Source of the DNA: Chitinophaga hostae
GTDB taxonomy: Bacteria > Bacteroidota > Bacteroidia > Chitinophagales > Chitinophagaceae
Length of the DNA stretch: 64,000 bases
Assembly (NCBI RefSeq): GCF_018224885.1
Contig: NZ_JAGTXB010000015.1
Coordinates: forward strand, 1 to 64,000
Direction of reading: 5' to 3'
A program made the translations under genes and the position numbers. Of this stretch, positions 27,497-36,764 are shown piece after piece. Positions within the stretch are counted from its first letter, which is position 1. The number at the start of each line of letters is the position of its first letter. The notes beneath the pieces were generated by a model. The model searched no databases. It was not told the DNA's origin and saw only the letters and a list, made by a program, of their open reading frames with translations.

Positions 27497-30400
27497 CTAT
27501 GGGTTCATATGCATCACTTTCCAGGTTTTGACTCCGTTATTTAATTTCAGCTGGATGATATAAATACCAGCAGGCAGGTTCGGAGTTTCCCATGTAACAA
27601 TCTGCAGACCGGGTACTATCATCTTATCCAGCAAACATGTAATCATCTTTCCGTTTGCATCGAAAACGTTGAGTTGCACTTTGCTTTGACTCTTCAGTTC
27701 AAAGGAAATGATAGCATAACTGGAAAATGGATTAGGGAAGATACCACGAAGGGTAAAGTCACCTGATTCCCCAATATGGTTGTTTCCAACAGCTTTTAAT
27801 TCATCTTCAGCATCGTCCTCCTTCCCTTCCTTATGATGATATTCATCCATAGGCTTCAACAGGTCTATAATCTTTTGGGCTGCCTGAATCAGCGCATTCC
27901 TGTCGGCGGGTGTAAGATGCGCCTTATGCTTAACGTTCCGGGTTACAATGATAAATGCATCCAGCAGCGCGATAGCAGATCTTATTTTCCCTCTGACTTC
28001 CTGTTTCATCGAGGTTTCCAGGAGGCCGTTCAGCAACCTGCCTTCCTGTGGTGTAAGCTTACCGCTCTTTACCAACGCGGTAACCTGATCCATTAACTGT
28101 TTATAGAGCACCGCAATATCAGTTGGCTGCGTTACCTGGATAGATACGCTGCTTTGGTGTACCCCAGCACTGATATTGTCGGCAGTAACGTCTGTTGTAT
28201 TGGTAATGGTACCTGGCTGAGTAGCGATGCCTGTGATAGTCAGCGTGGCCTGCAGGCCATTGTTGAGCGTACCGGCGGTCCATTTACCGGCGGTATTCTC
28301 ATAGGTACCAACAGAGGGGGCAGCGCTGCTGAAAGTTATACCGGAGGGCAGTAAATCGGTTACTACCACGCCGGTGGCATTTGCCGGACCGTTGTTGGTT
28401 AGTGTGATGGTAAACACCACCTGATCATTAACGGAGTATTGTGTTTTATCTGCCTGTTTAACTAATACCAGGTTAGCAGCAGGAAGAGTATTTATTGGCA
28501 AACAAGCACTGAACTGGCTGGTGTTATTATTGGAATCGGTGGCAGTAGCAGTAATAATGCTGCCTGCAGGCAATGTTCTACCTGTTAAGACAGCAGTAAA
28601 AGCCGCCTTTCCCGTTGCGTCGGTAACCACCTCAAACGAGTCGATAAAAGTTTTTCCTTCTCCAAACCCTGTAGGATTACAGATATCATTAGCGAAAAAT
28701 TCGAGCTTGAAACTGGCATTGGGCGTACTATTCAGGGTACCTTGTATCTGGGCATTTCCGCCCACATTGCCGGCTGCTGTTAGTACCGGGAAGTTCTGGT
28801 GGTTATTGGCGCCATTGCTACCCAGATCTATTCCCAATCCCAGATCATTGAAGATGGAGTTGGCAGTAATTTTGCTTCCTGTTCCGGTTCCGCCAAATAC
28901 GATACCTTCTCCGTTGGCAGATATAGTATTCCCCTCTATACTGGCGGTAGCAGCATCATTCACTTGTATACCAATGCCGTTGCCGGAAATAACACTACCC
29001 GCAATATGTGCAATGGAAACGCCGTCTACTAACACACCCGGTCCGCCATTATTGGTGATAGTATCGTTAAGTATGCTTTTCCCGGTAAAGAAACTGGTCA
29101 CTTCAACACCGGCGAGTGTATTTCTATCAAATAAATCCCGCTCTATGAAAGCGCGGACAGTTAACAGGTTTTTACCATCGCTGATCCAACGGACACCCGC
29201 ACCGCCATTGATAGCGAACCTGTTGTCGGTAGAAGTTAACGTTGCAATACCATTAACATCTGTAAACAGGTCAATACGGTCGCCATCCTTTCCATTATTT
29301 ACAGCTGATGAACCCACAATGGCATAACTGAATTGTGTTCCGGCTTTTAGTATCACCTTTCCTTTTCGACCTTCTGCGCCATTAGCGATATATGTATCCG
29401 CATTCACATTCAGTGCTATCTGCGCACCGCTGCTGACATCAACCACATAGTTAAAGGCAGCGCCGGCGTTACCATTATACAAGCCATTACTGAAATTTTT
29501 ATTACCTGCAGCATGAAAGACAAAGTTGGCTCCCACCTGCCCCAGTCGCAGGGTATCGCCGGCAACGAGCCAGTCGATCTTTCCGGTGAGCGACTCTACC
29601 ACATCCATTGCGGTTCCGTTGCCGTTGTGAAAATTTTCCTGGTACATGATCTGAACGGTCTGGCCTTCCCCAAACCGCAACTTACTGCCTATTGTCATGT
29701 TGCCTTCAAAACTATTCTTACGTATATTATAGCTTCCATCGCCCTTTGTGAACAGGTCAATGCCTACTCCTGCAATATCTGTGATAAAGTTACCTTCAAT
29801 GGTAATTGGCTTTGCACTGGCGGCGATGCCAATAGCGAATTTGGCCCCTGTTTTATTCTCTCCGATAAAGTTACCTAAGATCTTAATCCCTTCGGTTATG
29901 CTGCCGGTCACGGTAACGCCATTGGTAGTGCTGTCGCCGGCCATTTTATTTCCCTGGCCCGCGCCCAATCCTCCAATAGCATTATTGGGAGCATTAGTAA
30001 GGATTACAGCATCCTTCTTATTAGGCAATGCCTTTTCGCCCGTTATGTCCAGGCCAATAAGATTACCCGTAACGAGATTATTGAACGCCCCATTGGTACC
30101 AAACTGCGTGTTAGGGTCAAGTCCGTTCAGATTAATACCATAGCCCATATTACCAGAAATGATATTTCTGAACAGGCCGGTACCACCTATCATATTACCG
30201 GGCGTATTGTCAATGAATATGCCATCGCCCCCGTTGCCCTTGGCAACGGTTCCTGTACTGTCTGTGCCAATGTAATTGCTCTGGATAATGTGGCTGCCCT
30301 CTCCCGGAGGAGGAGTACCGGAGATAAAAATACCGTGAGAGGAAAAATTATTGATGATAAAAAAAGAAATCTGACAGGTGCCACCCAGCAGCCGCAGGCC

Positions 30401-30856
30401 TATGGCTCCGGCTCCCGCATTGGTACCATCGAGTTCAATTCGGCGTCCATCACCGTTAATAGCGGTGATAGCCACGGAACCCAATATGGGAGGTAATGGC
30501 CCCAATCCGGTTTTACCTATCTGAATCACAATGCTTCCGGTGCCCGGAGCATTAGGTATATCAAACCTTATCAAGTTCTGACCCAGGTTGCGATTACCAT
30601 TCTGATTTTCTACAGCGGCGCGAAAAGTACACTGATCACCGGGAGTATTGGGGTCTACATCACAACGGCCATCGTCGCCAATATTGCCGGCATTAGGATC
30701 ACTTTCATCTCCCGTCATGTTCACGGTAAAGGTTTTGGTTTGTGCCAACGCAAAACCCGGTATCAGCGAAAGGGGGAGCAGAAAAACTACCGCAACTCCC
30801 ATAAAGGCGTTAAGGTAAGCTAGCCATGTGCTGCGAGGTAGAGGTGAATTCATCAT
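27497..30856 (-). CDS. Giant parallel beta-helix surface protein with DUF11 and T9SS sorting domain
   Basis: An about 1119-residue secreted protein. The signal peptide ends near ALAQ (about residue 40). A CSLREA-like entry segment (DGRCDVDPNTPGDQCTFRAAVE) is followed by a long right-handed beta-helix (about 95-790) built from repeats of the type NIIGGxG, GNxIGxDxTG and NxISGNxGxGI. A DUF11 adhesin-type Ig domain lies at about 800-905 (VVFTITLTNNGPANATGVVVTDLLP), then a charged helical segment (about 915-1025) with an acidic/His linker (EYHHKEGKEDDAEDE). A Por sorting domain at about 1035-1119 (FPNPFSSYAIISFEL to NLPAGIYIIQLKLNNGVKTWKVM) completes it. Two adjacent ATGs (30856, 30853) can start it. 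It is likely a cell-surface adhesin or glycan-binding protein; catalytic residues were not identified. Confidence 0.88.
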   Translation of the reverse strand: MMNSPLPRSTWLAYLNAFMGVAVVFLLPLSLIPGFALAQTKTFTVNMTGDESDPNAGNIGDDGRCDVDPNTPGDQCTFRAAVENQNGNRNLGQNLIRFDIPNAPGTGSIVIQIGKTGLGPLPPILGSVAITAINGDGRRIELDGTNAGAGAIGLRLLGGTCQISFFIINNFSSHGIFISGTPPPGEGSHIIQSNYIGTDSTGTVAKGNGGDGIFIDNTPGNMIGGTGLFRNIISGNMGYGINLNGLDPNTQFGTNGAFNNLVTGNLIGLDITGEKALPNKKDAVILTNAPNNAIGGLGAGQGNKMAGDSTTNGVTVTGSITEGIKILGNFIGENKTGAKFAIGIAASAKPITIEGNFITDIAGVGIDLFTKGDGSYNIRKNSFEGNMTIGSKLRFGEGQTVQIMYQENFHNGNGTAMDVVESLTGKIDWLVAGDTLRLGQVGANFVFHAAGNKNFSNGLYNGNAGAAFNYVVDVSSGAQIALNVNADTYIANGAEGRKGKVILKAGTQFSYAIVGSSAVNNGKDGDRIDLFTDVNGIATLTSTDNRFAINGGAGVRWISDGKNLLTVRAFIERDLFDRNTLAGVEVTSFFTGKSILNDTITNNGGPGVLVDGVSIAHIAGSVISGNGIGIQVNDAATASIEGNTISANGEGIVFGGTGTGSKITANSIFNDLGLGIDLGSNGANNHQNFPVLTAAGNVGGNAQIQGTLNSTPNASFKLEFFANDICNPTGFGEGKTFIDSFEVVTDATGKAAFTAVLTGRTLPAGSIITATATDSNNNTSQFSACLPINTLPAANLVLVKQADKTQYSVNDQVVFTITLTNNGPANATGVVVTDLLPSGITFSSAAPSVGTYENTAGKWTAGTLNNGLQATLTITGIATQPGTITNTTDVTADNISAGVHQSSVSIQVTQPTDIAVLYKQLMDQVTALVKSGKLTPQEGRLLNGLLETSMKQEVRGKIRSAIALLDAFIIVTRNVKHKAHLTPADRNALIQAAQKIIDLLKPMDEYHHKEGKEDDAEDELKAVGNNHIGESGDFTLRGIFPNPFSSYAIISFELKSQSKVQLNVFDANGKMITCLLDKMIVPGLQIVTWETPNLPAGIYIIQLKLNNGVKTWKVMHMNP

Positions 30857-31576
30857 GATGTTCTTTAGGGTACAAAGAATTCTTTCCGGGCCAAAGCGAG
30901 CTTGTGTCCCGGCAATTATAGCTATTTCCCCGTGGAGGCGCACAATGCGCTATCTATTCCATTGGAGCAGGTATTGAGTGTGTCTGATGATGTTAATATG
31001 AAGTTAGTGGCGGACCAGGAGAAAGGAAAACCATTTGGTTGAGTTCATCCATGCTTTGATGGATATGGACACAAAGTTTACGAAAAAAAACCGAGAAATA
31101 AAAATAAAAAATGATACACCGGGAAGGCATATACGAAAAATGGAAACCATCGCTCAGATAATATATAAGCTTGCTCTAATTGATACTATTTCAAAATATT
31201 AAAATAGACCAGGGGCTTTATAATGCTGCCTTTCCGAAGCGAACGGGGTTCTATCACCTGAAAGCATGCTGAATCTTACTAAAATATTGAAAGAAGGCAT
31301 ATGATATAAATAGTAACCTTTTACATTCATTTACAATCTCTAAAAATTGCTCATGTCTGGCGATTAAAATCGAACAAATGTGTCCGTATCCGCACATTAT
31401 ACTTGTAAAGATGGTCATCACAAAGATCCAAACATGGCCACCACAGCACACTACATGATATCCGGACAAATGGTATGGTAGTTGCCACCCACAAACTTAA
31501 ATGCTTACGATGACTTTAAACCAGCTCATATAGCGCCGTCACACAATAGTTTAAAAGTACTTTTAAAATTAACCTT
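30857..31576. other. 720-base region without a recognised gene
   Basis: It holds the divergent upstream regions of the beta-helix gene and the permease gene. A 71-codon open frame on the minus strand (31254-31469) has no recognisable family and odd composition, so it is not called. The only clear structure is the 18-base palindrome at 31550-31567. Confidence 0.5.
31550..31567. promoter_or_regulatory. 18-base perfect palindrome just upstream of the permease start
   Basis: TTTAAAAGTACTTTTAAA is self-complementary over all 18 bases and ends 9 bases before the ATG at 31577, overlapping the expected ribosome-binding area. It could be an operator or an RNA hairpin that limits translation. Confidence 0.5.
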
Positions 31577-33964
31577 ATGTTCTCGAACTACCTGAAGATC
31601 GCTCTCCGTGTTCTTTGGCGCAACAAAATATATGTAGTCCTCAACATTGCAGGCCTGGGCTTTGCCATTGCCTGTTGTATACTGTCTTATCTCAACTACA
31701 ATTACAGAGAGCGCTTCGACCAGAACCACCCTCATACCGAACATATTTACCGGCTAAACAGTACCCGTGTGGTGGATGGAAATAAACAGTCCTGGGCGGT
31801 AGTACCCTTACCATTGGCGCAAGCGATGGAGAAAGAAACAGCCGGAGCTGACCGGATTGCCCGGCTTAGCAGCGCTGCCGTTGTTGTAAAAATCGGGCAA
31901 CATACTTTCGATGAACATATTCATTATGCTGACAAGACCCTATTTGATTTTTTTAACTTCCCACTAAAATACGGCAATCTGTCTGGCTTTAACCAATCAA
32001 ACCAGGTAGTCATCAGCGAAACTTTTGCAGACAAATACTTTCCAAAACAAATACCCCTGGGCCAGCCTCTGACACTCATCGGATCAGAGGGTAAACCTAA
32101 GATTTATACGGTTGGTGCTGTAGCTCAGCAAATTCCGGCCAATTCAAGCATTCAGTTCGATCTCATTACGTCTTTTGAAAATGGACTTGTTCAGGGACGA
32201 ACAGCACCCGATGACTGGGCGAACCCGAGCCTCATTACCACATTTGTTGAATTAAAAAATGTCAACGCTTCGCGCTTTGTAACAACCAACCTGAATCGCT
32301 ACGTAGCACTTCATAATCGTAATCAAACCGAATGGCCAATAGAAGGCTTTACCCTACAGCCTTTTTCTGCATTGGCCGCCAGCTCCGATATTGACATGCC
32401 GGGATATGTGCATGGCAGCCAGTTGACAGCCAATCCCCGTGGCGTACTTGTTATCGTACCAGCCATTATGTCTGTGTTTATTTTACTGATTACCTGCTTT
32501 AATTTTACCAATATTTCAATCGCTTTTGCCAGTAGCCGGTTAAAGGAGATCGGTATCCGAAAGGTAATCGGAGGTTTTAAGCGCCAGTTAATCTGGCAAT
32601 TCCTGACCGAGAATATTGTACTTTGTCTATTAGCGGCTGCATTAGCGTTGTTGTTTGTCCACTTACTGCTACCCACGGTCAATCAACTTACCGGCATCGA
32701 CCTTTCACCTGACTATAGCAGGGATTATGTTTTTTGGCTATTCCTGCTATTCATTCCTGCTGTCAGTGCTATCTTTTCCGGCCTGTATCCGGCTGTATAT
32801 GTAAGTTCTTTTCAGCCATTGCTGATTCTTAAAGGCAAAACTGCCCTTGGTGCATCCAACCGTTTTACGCGGCTCCTGCTGATGTCACAATTTAGCTTGT
32901 CGTGCTTCGCACTGGTAGTGGGGATTGTAATGTCCCAGAACGCATCATTTCAACAAAAAGTTGATTTTGGCTATTCCATCAATGAAGTGGCGATTGTAGA
33001 AATCAGCCATCCCCGGGATTACGATGTTTTTAGCCAGGCCGTTCAACAAAATCCGGAAATCAAAAGTATAGCAGGATGTGTCCAACAAATTGGCAATGGA
33101 AGTTATACCCAAATCGCCAAAACCGAAAACAGCGAAATACAAACACAGGTCGCACAGGTAGGCGGCGAAGGTTACCTCAATAGTATGGGGATCCGCTTAG
33201 TACAGGGACGTCATTTTTACAATACCGGAGCCGATGCAGATGCGTCGATCTTAGTCAATCAAACTTTTCTGCAACGATTGCAGATAAAACAACCACTTGG
33301 CCGGCAAATCACCCTGGATAGCGCACACTACACCATTGTTGGCGTAGTGAATGACTACAAAGAATATGGCCTGCATGGCCTTGTTCCTCCTTGTGTGTTA
33401 CGTATGGCTAAGCCCGGTGAGTATAAGTTTATGGTTGTTCGCACAGATAAAGATAAATTGCCGCAAGTAACGAGGTACTTGCAGTCTACCTGGCAGCAAC
33501 TGGTACCTAACATTCCATACCGGGGCTATTTACAATCGGATTTAATTGAAAAGGAAATCCGTATGACACAAGCATTCAAATCGATTGCGTTCTTCCTGGC
33601 TGTTATTACCTTGCTTTTATCAGCATCTGGTTTATTTGCACAAATTTCTTTGAATATAGACAAGCGGAGCAAAGAAATCGGCATTCGCAAAGTACTCGGT
33701 GCATCAATACTGCAAATCATTGCCCTTGTTAACCGGGAGTTCATACGCATTCTCCTGATTGCTTTTGTGGCAGGTTCAATTTTGGGCTACTTGTTTACCA
33801 GCAAATTTATTTTCCAGGTTATTTATCAATATCATCCTGTTGCCGGACCAACACCATACATCGGTACATTTCTGATTGTGTTACTTTGCTGCAGTGCAAT
33901 CATTGGAACGAGAGTGTTCCGGGCAGCAAGGGCAAATCCAGTTGATAGATTACGTTCGGAATAA
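31577..33964 (+). CDS. FtsX/MacB-type ABC transporter permease
   Basis: A 795-residue permease of the double-FtsX layout common in Bacteroidota. It has a MacB-like periplasmic domain at about 60-250 after a first membrane helix (20-42). An FtsX core with helices lies near 292-310, 345-370, 385-405 and 430-450, with a second periplasmic domain at about 455-650. A second FtsX core lies at about 670-790. Both cores carry the cytoplasmic RSKEIGIRKVLG / RLKEIGIRKVIG coupling motif that contacts the ATPase. No ATPase gene is adjacent, which is usual for this family. Probable roles are lipoprotein, peptide or drug efflux; the cargo cannot be told. Confidence 0.92.
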   Translation: MFSNYLKIALRVLWRNKIYVVLNIAGLGFAIACCILSYLNYNYRERFDQNHPHTEHIYRLNSTRVVDGNKQSWAVVPLPLAQAMEKETAGADRIARLSSAAVVVKIGQHTFDEHIHYADKTLFDFFNFPLKYGNLSGFNQSNQVVISETFADKYFPKQIPLGQPLTLIGSEGKPKIYTVGAVAQQIPANSSIQFDLITSFENGLVQGRTAPDDWANPSLITTFVELKNVNASRFVTTNLNRYVALHNRNQTEWPIEGFTLQPFSALAASSDIDMPGYVHGSQLTANPRGVLVIVPAIMSVFILLITCFNFTNISIAFASSRLKEIGIRKVIGGFKRQLIWQFLTENIVLCLLAAALALLFVHLLLPTVNQLTGIDLSPDYSRDYVFWLFLLFIPAVSAIFSGLYPAVYVSSFQPLLILKGKTALGASNRFTRLLLMSQFSLSCFALVVGIVMSQNASFQQKVDFGYSINEVAIVEISHPRDYDVFSQAVQQNPEIKSIAGCVQQIGNGSYTQIAKTENSEIQTQVAQVGGEGYLNSMGIRLVQGRHFYNTGADADASILVNQTFLQRLQIKQPLGRQITLDSAHYTIVGVVNDYKEYGLHGLVPPCVLRMAKPGEYKFMVVRTDKDKLPQVTRYLQSTWQQLVPNIPYRGYLQSDLIEKEIRMTQAFKSIAFFLAVITLLLSASGLFAQISLNIDKRSKEIGIRKVLGASILQIIALVNREFIRILLIAFVAGSILGYLFTSKFIFQVIYQYHPVAGPTPYIGTFLIVLLCCSAIIGTRVFRAARANPVDRLRSE

Positions 33965-34449
33965 TAAGAGAACAACTCCACCTGAGCTAACGAAATGAAA
34001 TCAAATCATTCATCAGCTTTTGCGCTGAATAATTGTTAAAAGATTAACAAAGATCGTATAGCAAATTATATTGCTATTATAAATTCCAAAAATATTCCCG
34101 ATAACCCGCCACTATTAAGCATCTAATTATTTTTTTAGCTGCAAACGATTGTTATAAAAGTATTTTTTTTTCGTTTCAACTTACTTCATACCTTCGGGTT
34201 CGTTATGAAAAAATGATGTATTTACTGTCGTGTATTCTCTATCGAAAGGCATTATTATTTCACCCCAAAACTTCTGTTACAATTAATCGCTAGCCTGGTT
34301 AAGTTATTCTAGGATCAATACTATAATTGACACCCCAATTCCCTCATGTATCACCGTTGCTATGTGACAACATAACATCGGCTGACTTACTAATCCATTT
34401 TATTCCAAACAGCATACTTTCTATTACTCACTTACAAAATGACCATTTT
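33965..34449. other. 485-base region between permease and protease genes
   Basis: AT-rich, no gene recognised. A 5-base stem TCAGC/GCTGA near 34014-34028 and a 7-base inverted repeat ATAGCAA/TTGCTAT (34058-34064, 34071-34077) may end the permease transcript. A TACCTTCG sequence at about 34192-34199 resembles a -7 box for the protease gene, but is far from its ATG. Confidence 0.45.
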
Positions 34450-36120
34450 ATGTCGAACCTAAAAATTGCAGACCTCGTTGCTGATCTCAACAAAAGCCCT
34501 AACCGATGGCAGGCAAGAGAAACAGCCGTTTCCCAACTGCCCGAAGATCAACAAAAAGCCCTGTTAGGCGTTATCGTTAACACCGCAGAACTTGCGTCCG
34601 TAATGAAACCTACAGCAGGCGCAGCACCGGTAGCCAGTTATGCCCCCGCAGTGGACTGGCGTAACCACAATGGTAACCACATTACACCCGTAAAGGATCA
34701 GGGCGGATGTGGTTCCTGCGTTTCCTTCTGCACCACTTCTGTTACAGAAGCAATGGCCTCTATTGAACATGGCCAGCTATTGGACCTCTCTGAAGCAGAC
34801 CTGCATTTTTGCTCCAACCATGGCGCCAATTGCGGCGGTTGGTGGCCTACCGACGCTTTTAGCCAGATAAAAACGCGTGGTATCCCCGATGAAGCCTGCT
34901 TCCCTTATGCTACCGCTTTCCCCGACAACAACATCTGGAAACAACCGCCTCATTGTGTTGTAGGCCCTAACAGGGATGCCCGTGCGGTAAAAATTACCAA
35001 TTCTACTACGATTGCAAACGTGGTGGAACGTAAAAACTATCTTTCCGCCAATGGGCCCTGCTCCGCAGTGATGCATGTTTATGAAGATTTCTTTTCCTAT
35101 GCCGACGGCGTATATACCCATGTAAGCGGCGTAGACAAAGGATTACACTGCGTTACCGTTATTGGCTATTCTGAAGCAGAACATTGCTGGATCTGCAAAA
35201 ACTCCTGGGGCCCGGGATGGGGTAAAAGCGGGTTCTTTAAAATTGGTTACGGACAGGCTGGAATAGATACAGAATTTCCATTCTGGACAGCCAGCGGTGT
35301 AGTCATTCCCGCTCCTGCTCATGGATGGCATGGTTATGAAAACCTGGGCGGCCTGATCACTTCCAGACCTAATGCCGTTTCCTGGGCAGCAAACAGGATC
35401 GATGTAGTGGTACGGGGCCTGGATTCCGCAGTATATCACAAATGGTGGAATGGTTCCACCTGGCAAGGCTGGGAATCCCTGGGAGGACAAATACAGGGCG
35501 CTCCTGCTATCTGTTCCTGGGCTAATGGCCGGCTGGACATATTTGCGTTAGGACTCAATCATCACCTGTGGCACAGATACTACCAGGGAGGATGGAGCCA
35601 ATGGGAAGACCTGGGAGGAACACTTTCTTCCGAGCCAACCTGTGTAAGTTGGGGTCCTAACAGAATTGACATATTTGCAAGGGGTATGAACTCCTCCATG
35701 TGGCATCTATGGTATGATGGCGCCTGGCATGGCTGGGAAGACCTCGGAGGTGTAATTACTTCTGCGCCGGCAGTATCCTCGTGGGCATCCGGCAGATTAG
35801 ATTGTTTTGCCCGTGGCCAGGACAATAAACTATGGCACAAATGGTTTGACAAAGGCTGGAGTGGCTGGGAAAACCTGCAGTCAAATATGTTTGATAGCCC
35901 TGGCGCCGTTTCATGGGGACCTAACAGGATAGATGTATTCTTCCCCGGACAGAATTACAACATGATGCACAAATGGTGGGATGGTAAAGCATGGAGCGGA
36001 GATGAAAATCTCGGCGGCATACTATGCTCAGCGGTAGGTGTATCATCATGGCAGGCCGGCAGGCTTGATTGCTTTGTGGAAGGCACAGATTCTGCCATGT
36101 ACCATAAATGGTATGTGTAA
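34450..36120 (+). CDS. C1 (papain-family) cysteine protease fused to a PLL-like beta-propeller lectin
   Basis: A 556-residue fusion. Residues about 65-285 are a papain-type domain: oxyanion Gln84 and nucleophile Cys90 in VKDQGGCGSCVSFC (family norm CGSCWAF, here Val replaces Trp), His233 in GLHCVTVIGY, and Asn251 in CKNSWGPGWG. Residues about 292-556 contain six repeats of about 44 residues with the pattern SWxxxRxDxFxxGxxxxxxHKWW and W(x)GWExLGG, typical of PLL-type propeller lectins that bind fucosylated or O-methylated glycans. The first strand group completes the last blade. The start at MSNLKIADL is chosen because upstream codons give no protein-like sequence. No signal peptide or sorting domain is seen, so export would need a non-classical route. 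A chagasin-like inhibitor gene follows. Confidence 0.9.
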   Translation: MSNLKIADLVADLNKSPNRWQARETAVSQLPEDQQKALLGVIVNTAELASVMKPTAGAAPVASYAPAVDWRNHNGNHITPVKDQGGCGSCVSFCTTSVTEAMASIEHGQLLDLSEADLHFCSNHGANCGGWWPTDAFSQIKTRGIPDEACFPYATAFPDNNIWKQPPHCVVGPNRDARAVKITNSTTIANVVERKNYLSANGPCSAVMHVYEDFFSYADGVYTHVSGVDKGLHCVTVIGYSEAEHCWICKNSWGPGWGKSGFFKIGYGQAGIDTEFPFWTASGVVIPAPAHGWHGYENLGGLITSRPNAVSWAANRIDVVVRGLDSAVYHKWWNGSTWQGWESLGGQIQGAPAICSWANGRLDIFALGLNHHLWHRYYQGGWSQWEDLGGTLSSEPTCVSWGPNRIDIFARGMNSSMWHLWYDGAWHGWEDLGGVITSAPAVSSWASGRLDCFARGQDNKLWHKWFDKGWSGWENLQSNMFDSPGAVSWGPNRIDVFFPGQNYNMMHKWWDGKAWSGDENLGGILCSAVGVSSWQAGRLDCFVEGTDSAMYHKWYV

Positions 36121-36134
36121 GCCATAAATTACGG

Positions 36135-36230
36135 GTTACGGATTACGGATTACCCATCGGCTCCTGCATGGAGGCGATAGCGTGAAGCTGCCCAAAAAGC
36201 GCTTCTCTTCTGTAATCCGTAATTCGTAAC
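36135..36230. repeat. Inverted repeat between protease and inhibitor genes
   Basis: Arms at 36135-36153 (GTTACGGATTACGGATTAC) and 36212-36230 are reverse complements over 19 bases with one mismatch, enclosing 58 bases. The arm itself is an iteration of ATTACGG. It looks like a small dispersed palindromic element, and its right arm runs into a promoter-like TAACTTTG. Confidence 0.7.
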
Positions 36231-36234
36231 TTTG
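36227..36234 (+). promoter_or_regulatory. TAACTTTG -7 box in front of the inhibitor gene
   Basis: TAACTTTG fits TAnnTTTG exactly and ends 13 bases before the ATG at 36248. No clean TTTG -33 box lies 19-21 bases upstream. If active, it would let the inhibitor be made separately from the protease. Confidence 0.45.
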
Positions 36235-36247
36235 TAAAAACTGATAT

Positions 36248-36550
36248 ATGGAAATCATACCGAAAGAATTAAAAGCAGGAGGCGATCTTCCTATTATTTT
36301 ACCAGGTTTAGGTACTGCAGGTTTTCAGTGGTTCTTTAAAGTCGAAAATGAAAATTGCGTCGAAGTAAAACCATATGATTATACTGTAGATTCAATGCGA
36401 CGCGACGCCGGAACGAGCAATGATGAAGTATTTATGATCACCGGAATTTCACCGGGCCATACAACTGTTACATTTGAACAAAGAAGGGTGTGGGAAACGA
36501 ACGGTCAGGCCATCAATACAAAAGTATTTGATGTCACCGTTCTTGAATAA
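36248..36550 (+). CDS. Chagasin-like (I42) cysteine-protease inhibitor
   Basis: A 100-residue protein without signal peptide. Its order of segments follows the chagasin family. LPIILPGLGTAGFQWFF (about residues 14-30) matches the strand-loop around NPTTGFxW. RRDAGTSNDEVF (about 51-62) matches the GxGG loop and following strand. GHTTVTFEQRRVWE (about 69-82) matches the RPW loop, and FDVTVLE ends the fold. Known chagasins wedge these three loops into the active site of papain-type proteases. The gene stands 127 bases after a papain-type protease gene on the same strand, the enzyme class this family inhibits. The loops are not canonical, so the assignment is by pattern and context. Confidence 0.78.
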   Translation: MEIIPKELKAGGDLPIILPGLGTAGFQWFFKVENENCVEVKPYDYTVDSMRRDAGTSNDEVFMITGISPGHTTVTFEQRRVWETNGQAINTKVFDVTVLE

Positions 36551-36585
36551 AGACACTTTTATACAAATACATATCCTGTAACGAA

Positions 36586-36608
36586 ACAACACTTACATTA
36601 AGTGTTGT
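36586..36608 (+). terminator. Hairpin after the inhibitor gene
   Basis: A perfect 10-base stem (ACAACACTTA at 36586-36595, TAAGTGTTGT at 36599-36608) with a 3-base loop lies 36 bases after the stop. It lacks a clear T-run, so it may stop transcription weakly or only protect the transcript end. Confidence 0.45.
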
Positions 36609-36764
36609 GTATTGTCTCGCATCGACCGCTTTAATACAACCGGACTAAGATATCTACAAACAGCCGTTCTGTATCTGTAATCGCTAACTGCCCCGCCAAA
36701 AAATCCCTGCTGATTGCTAACATAAAATCTCATACCACTAACCCAAAAGATGACTTCGTAACCG

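Noticed and set aside
31254..31469. 71-codon minus-strand frame in the gap before the permease
   Set aside because: Rich in Cys, His and Ile with no family resemblance and no promoter or ribosome site; kept only as a note in the gap entry.
34058..34077. 7-base inverted repeat ATAGCAA/TTGCTAT as terminator
   Set aside because: Too short and AT-rich, without a T-run; listed only within the gap description.
34327..34449. 41-codon N-terminal extension of the C1 protease
   Set aside because: The added residues are not conserved-looking and do not form a signal peptide; the ATG at 34450 begins the coherent protein.
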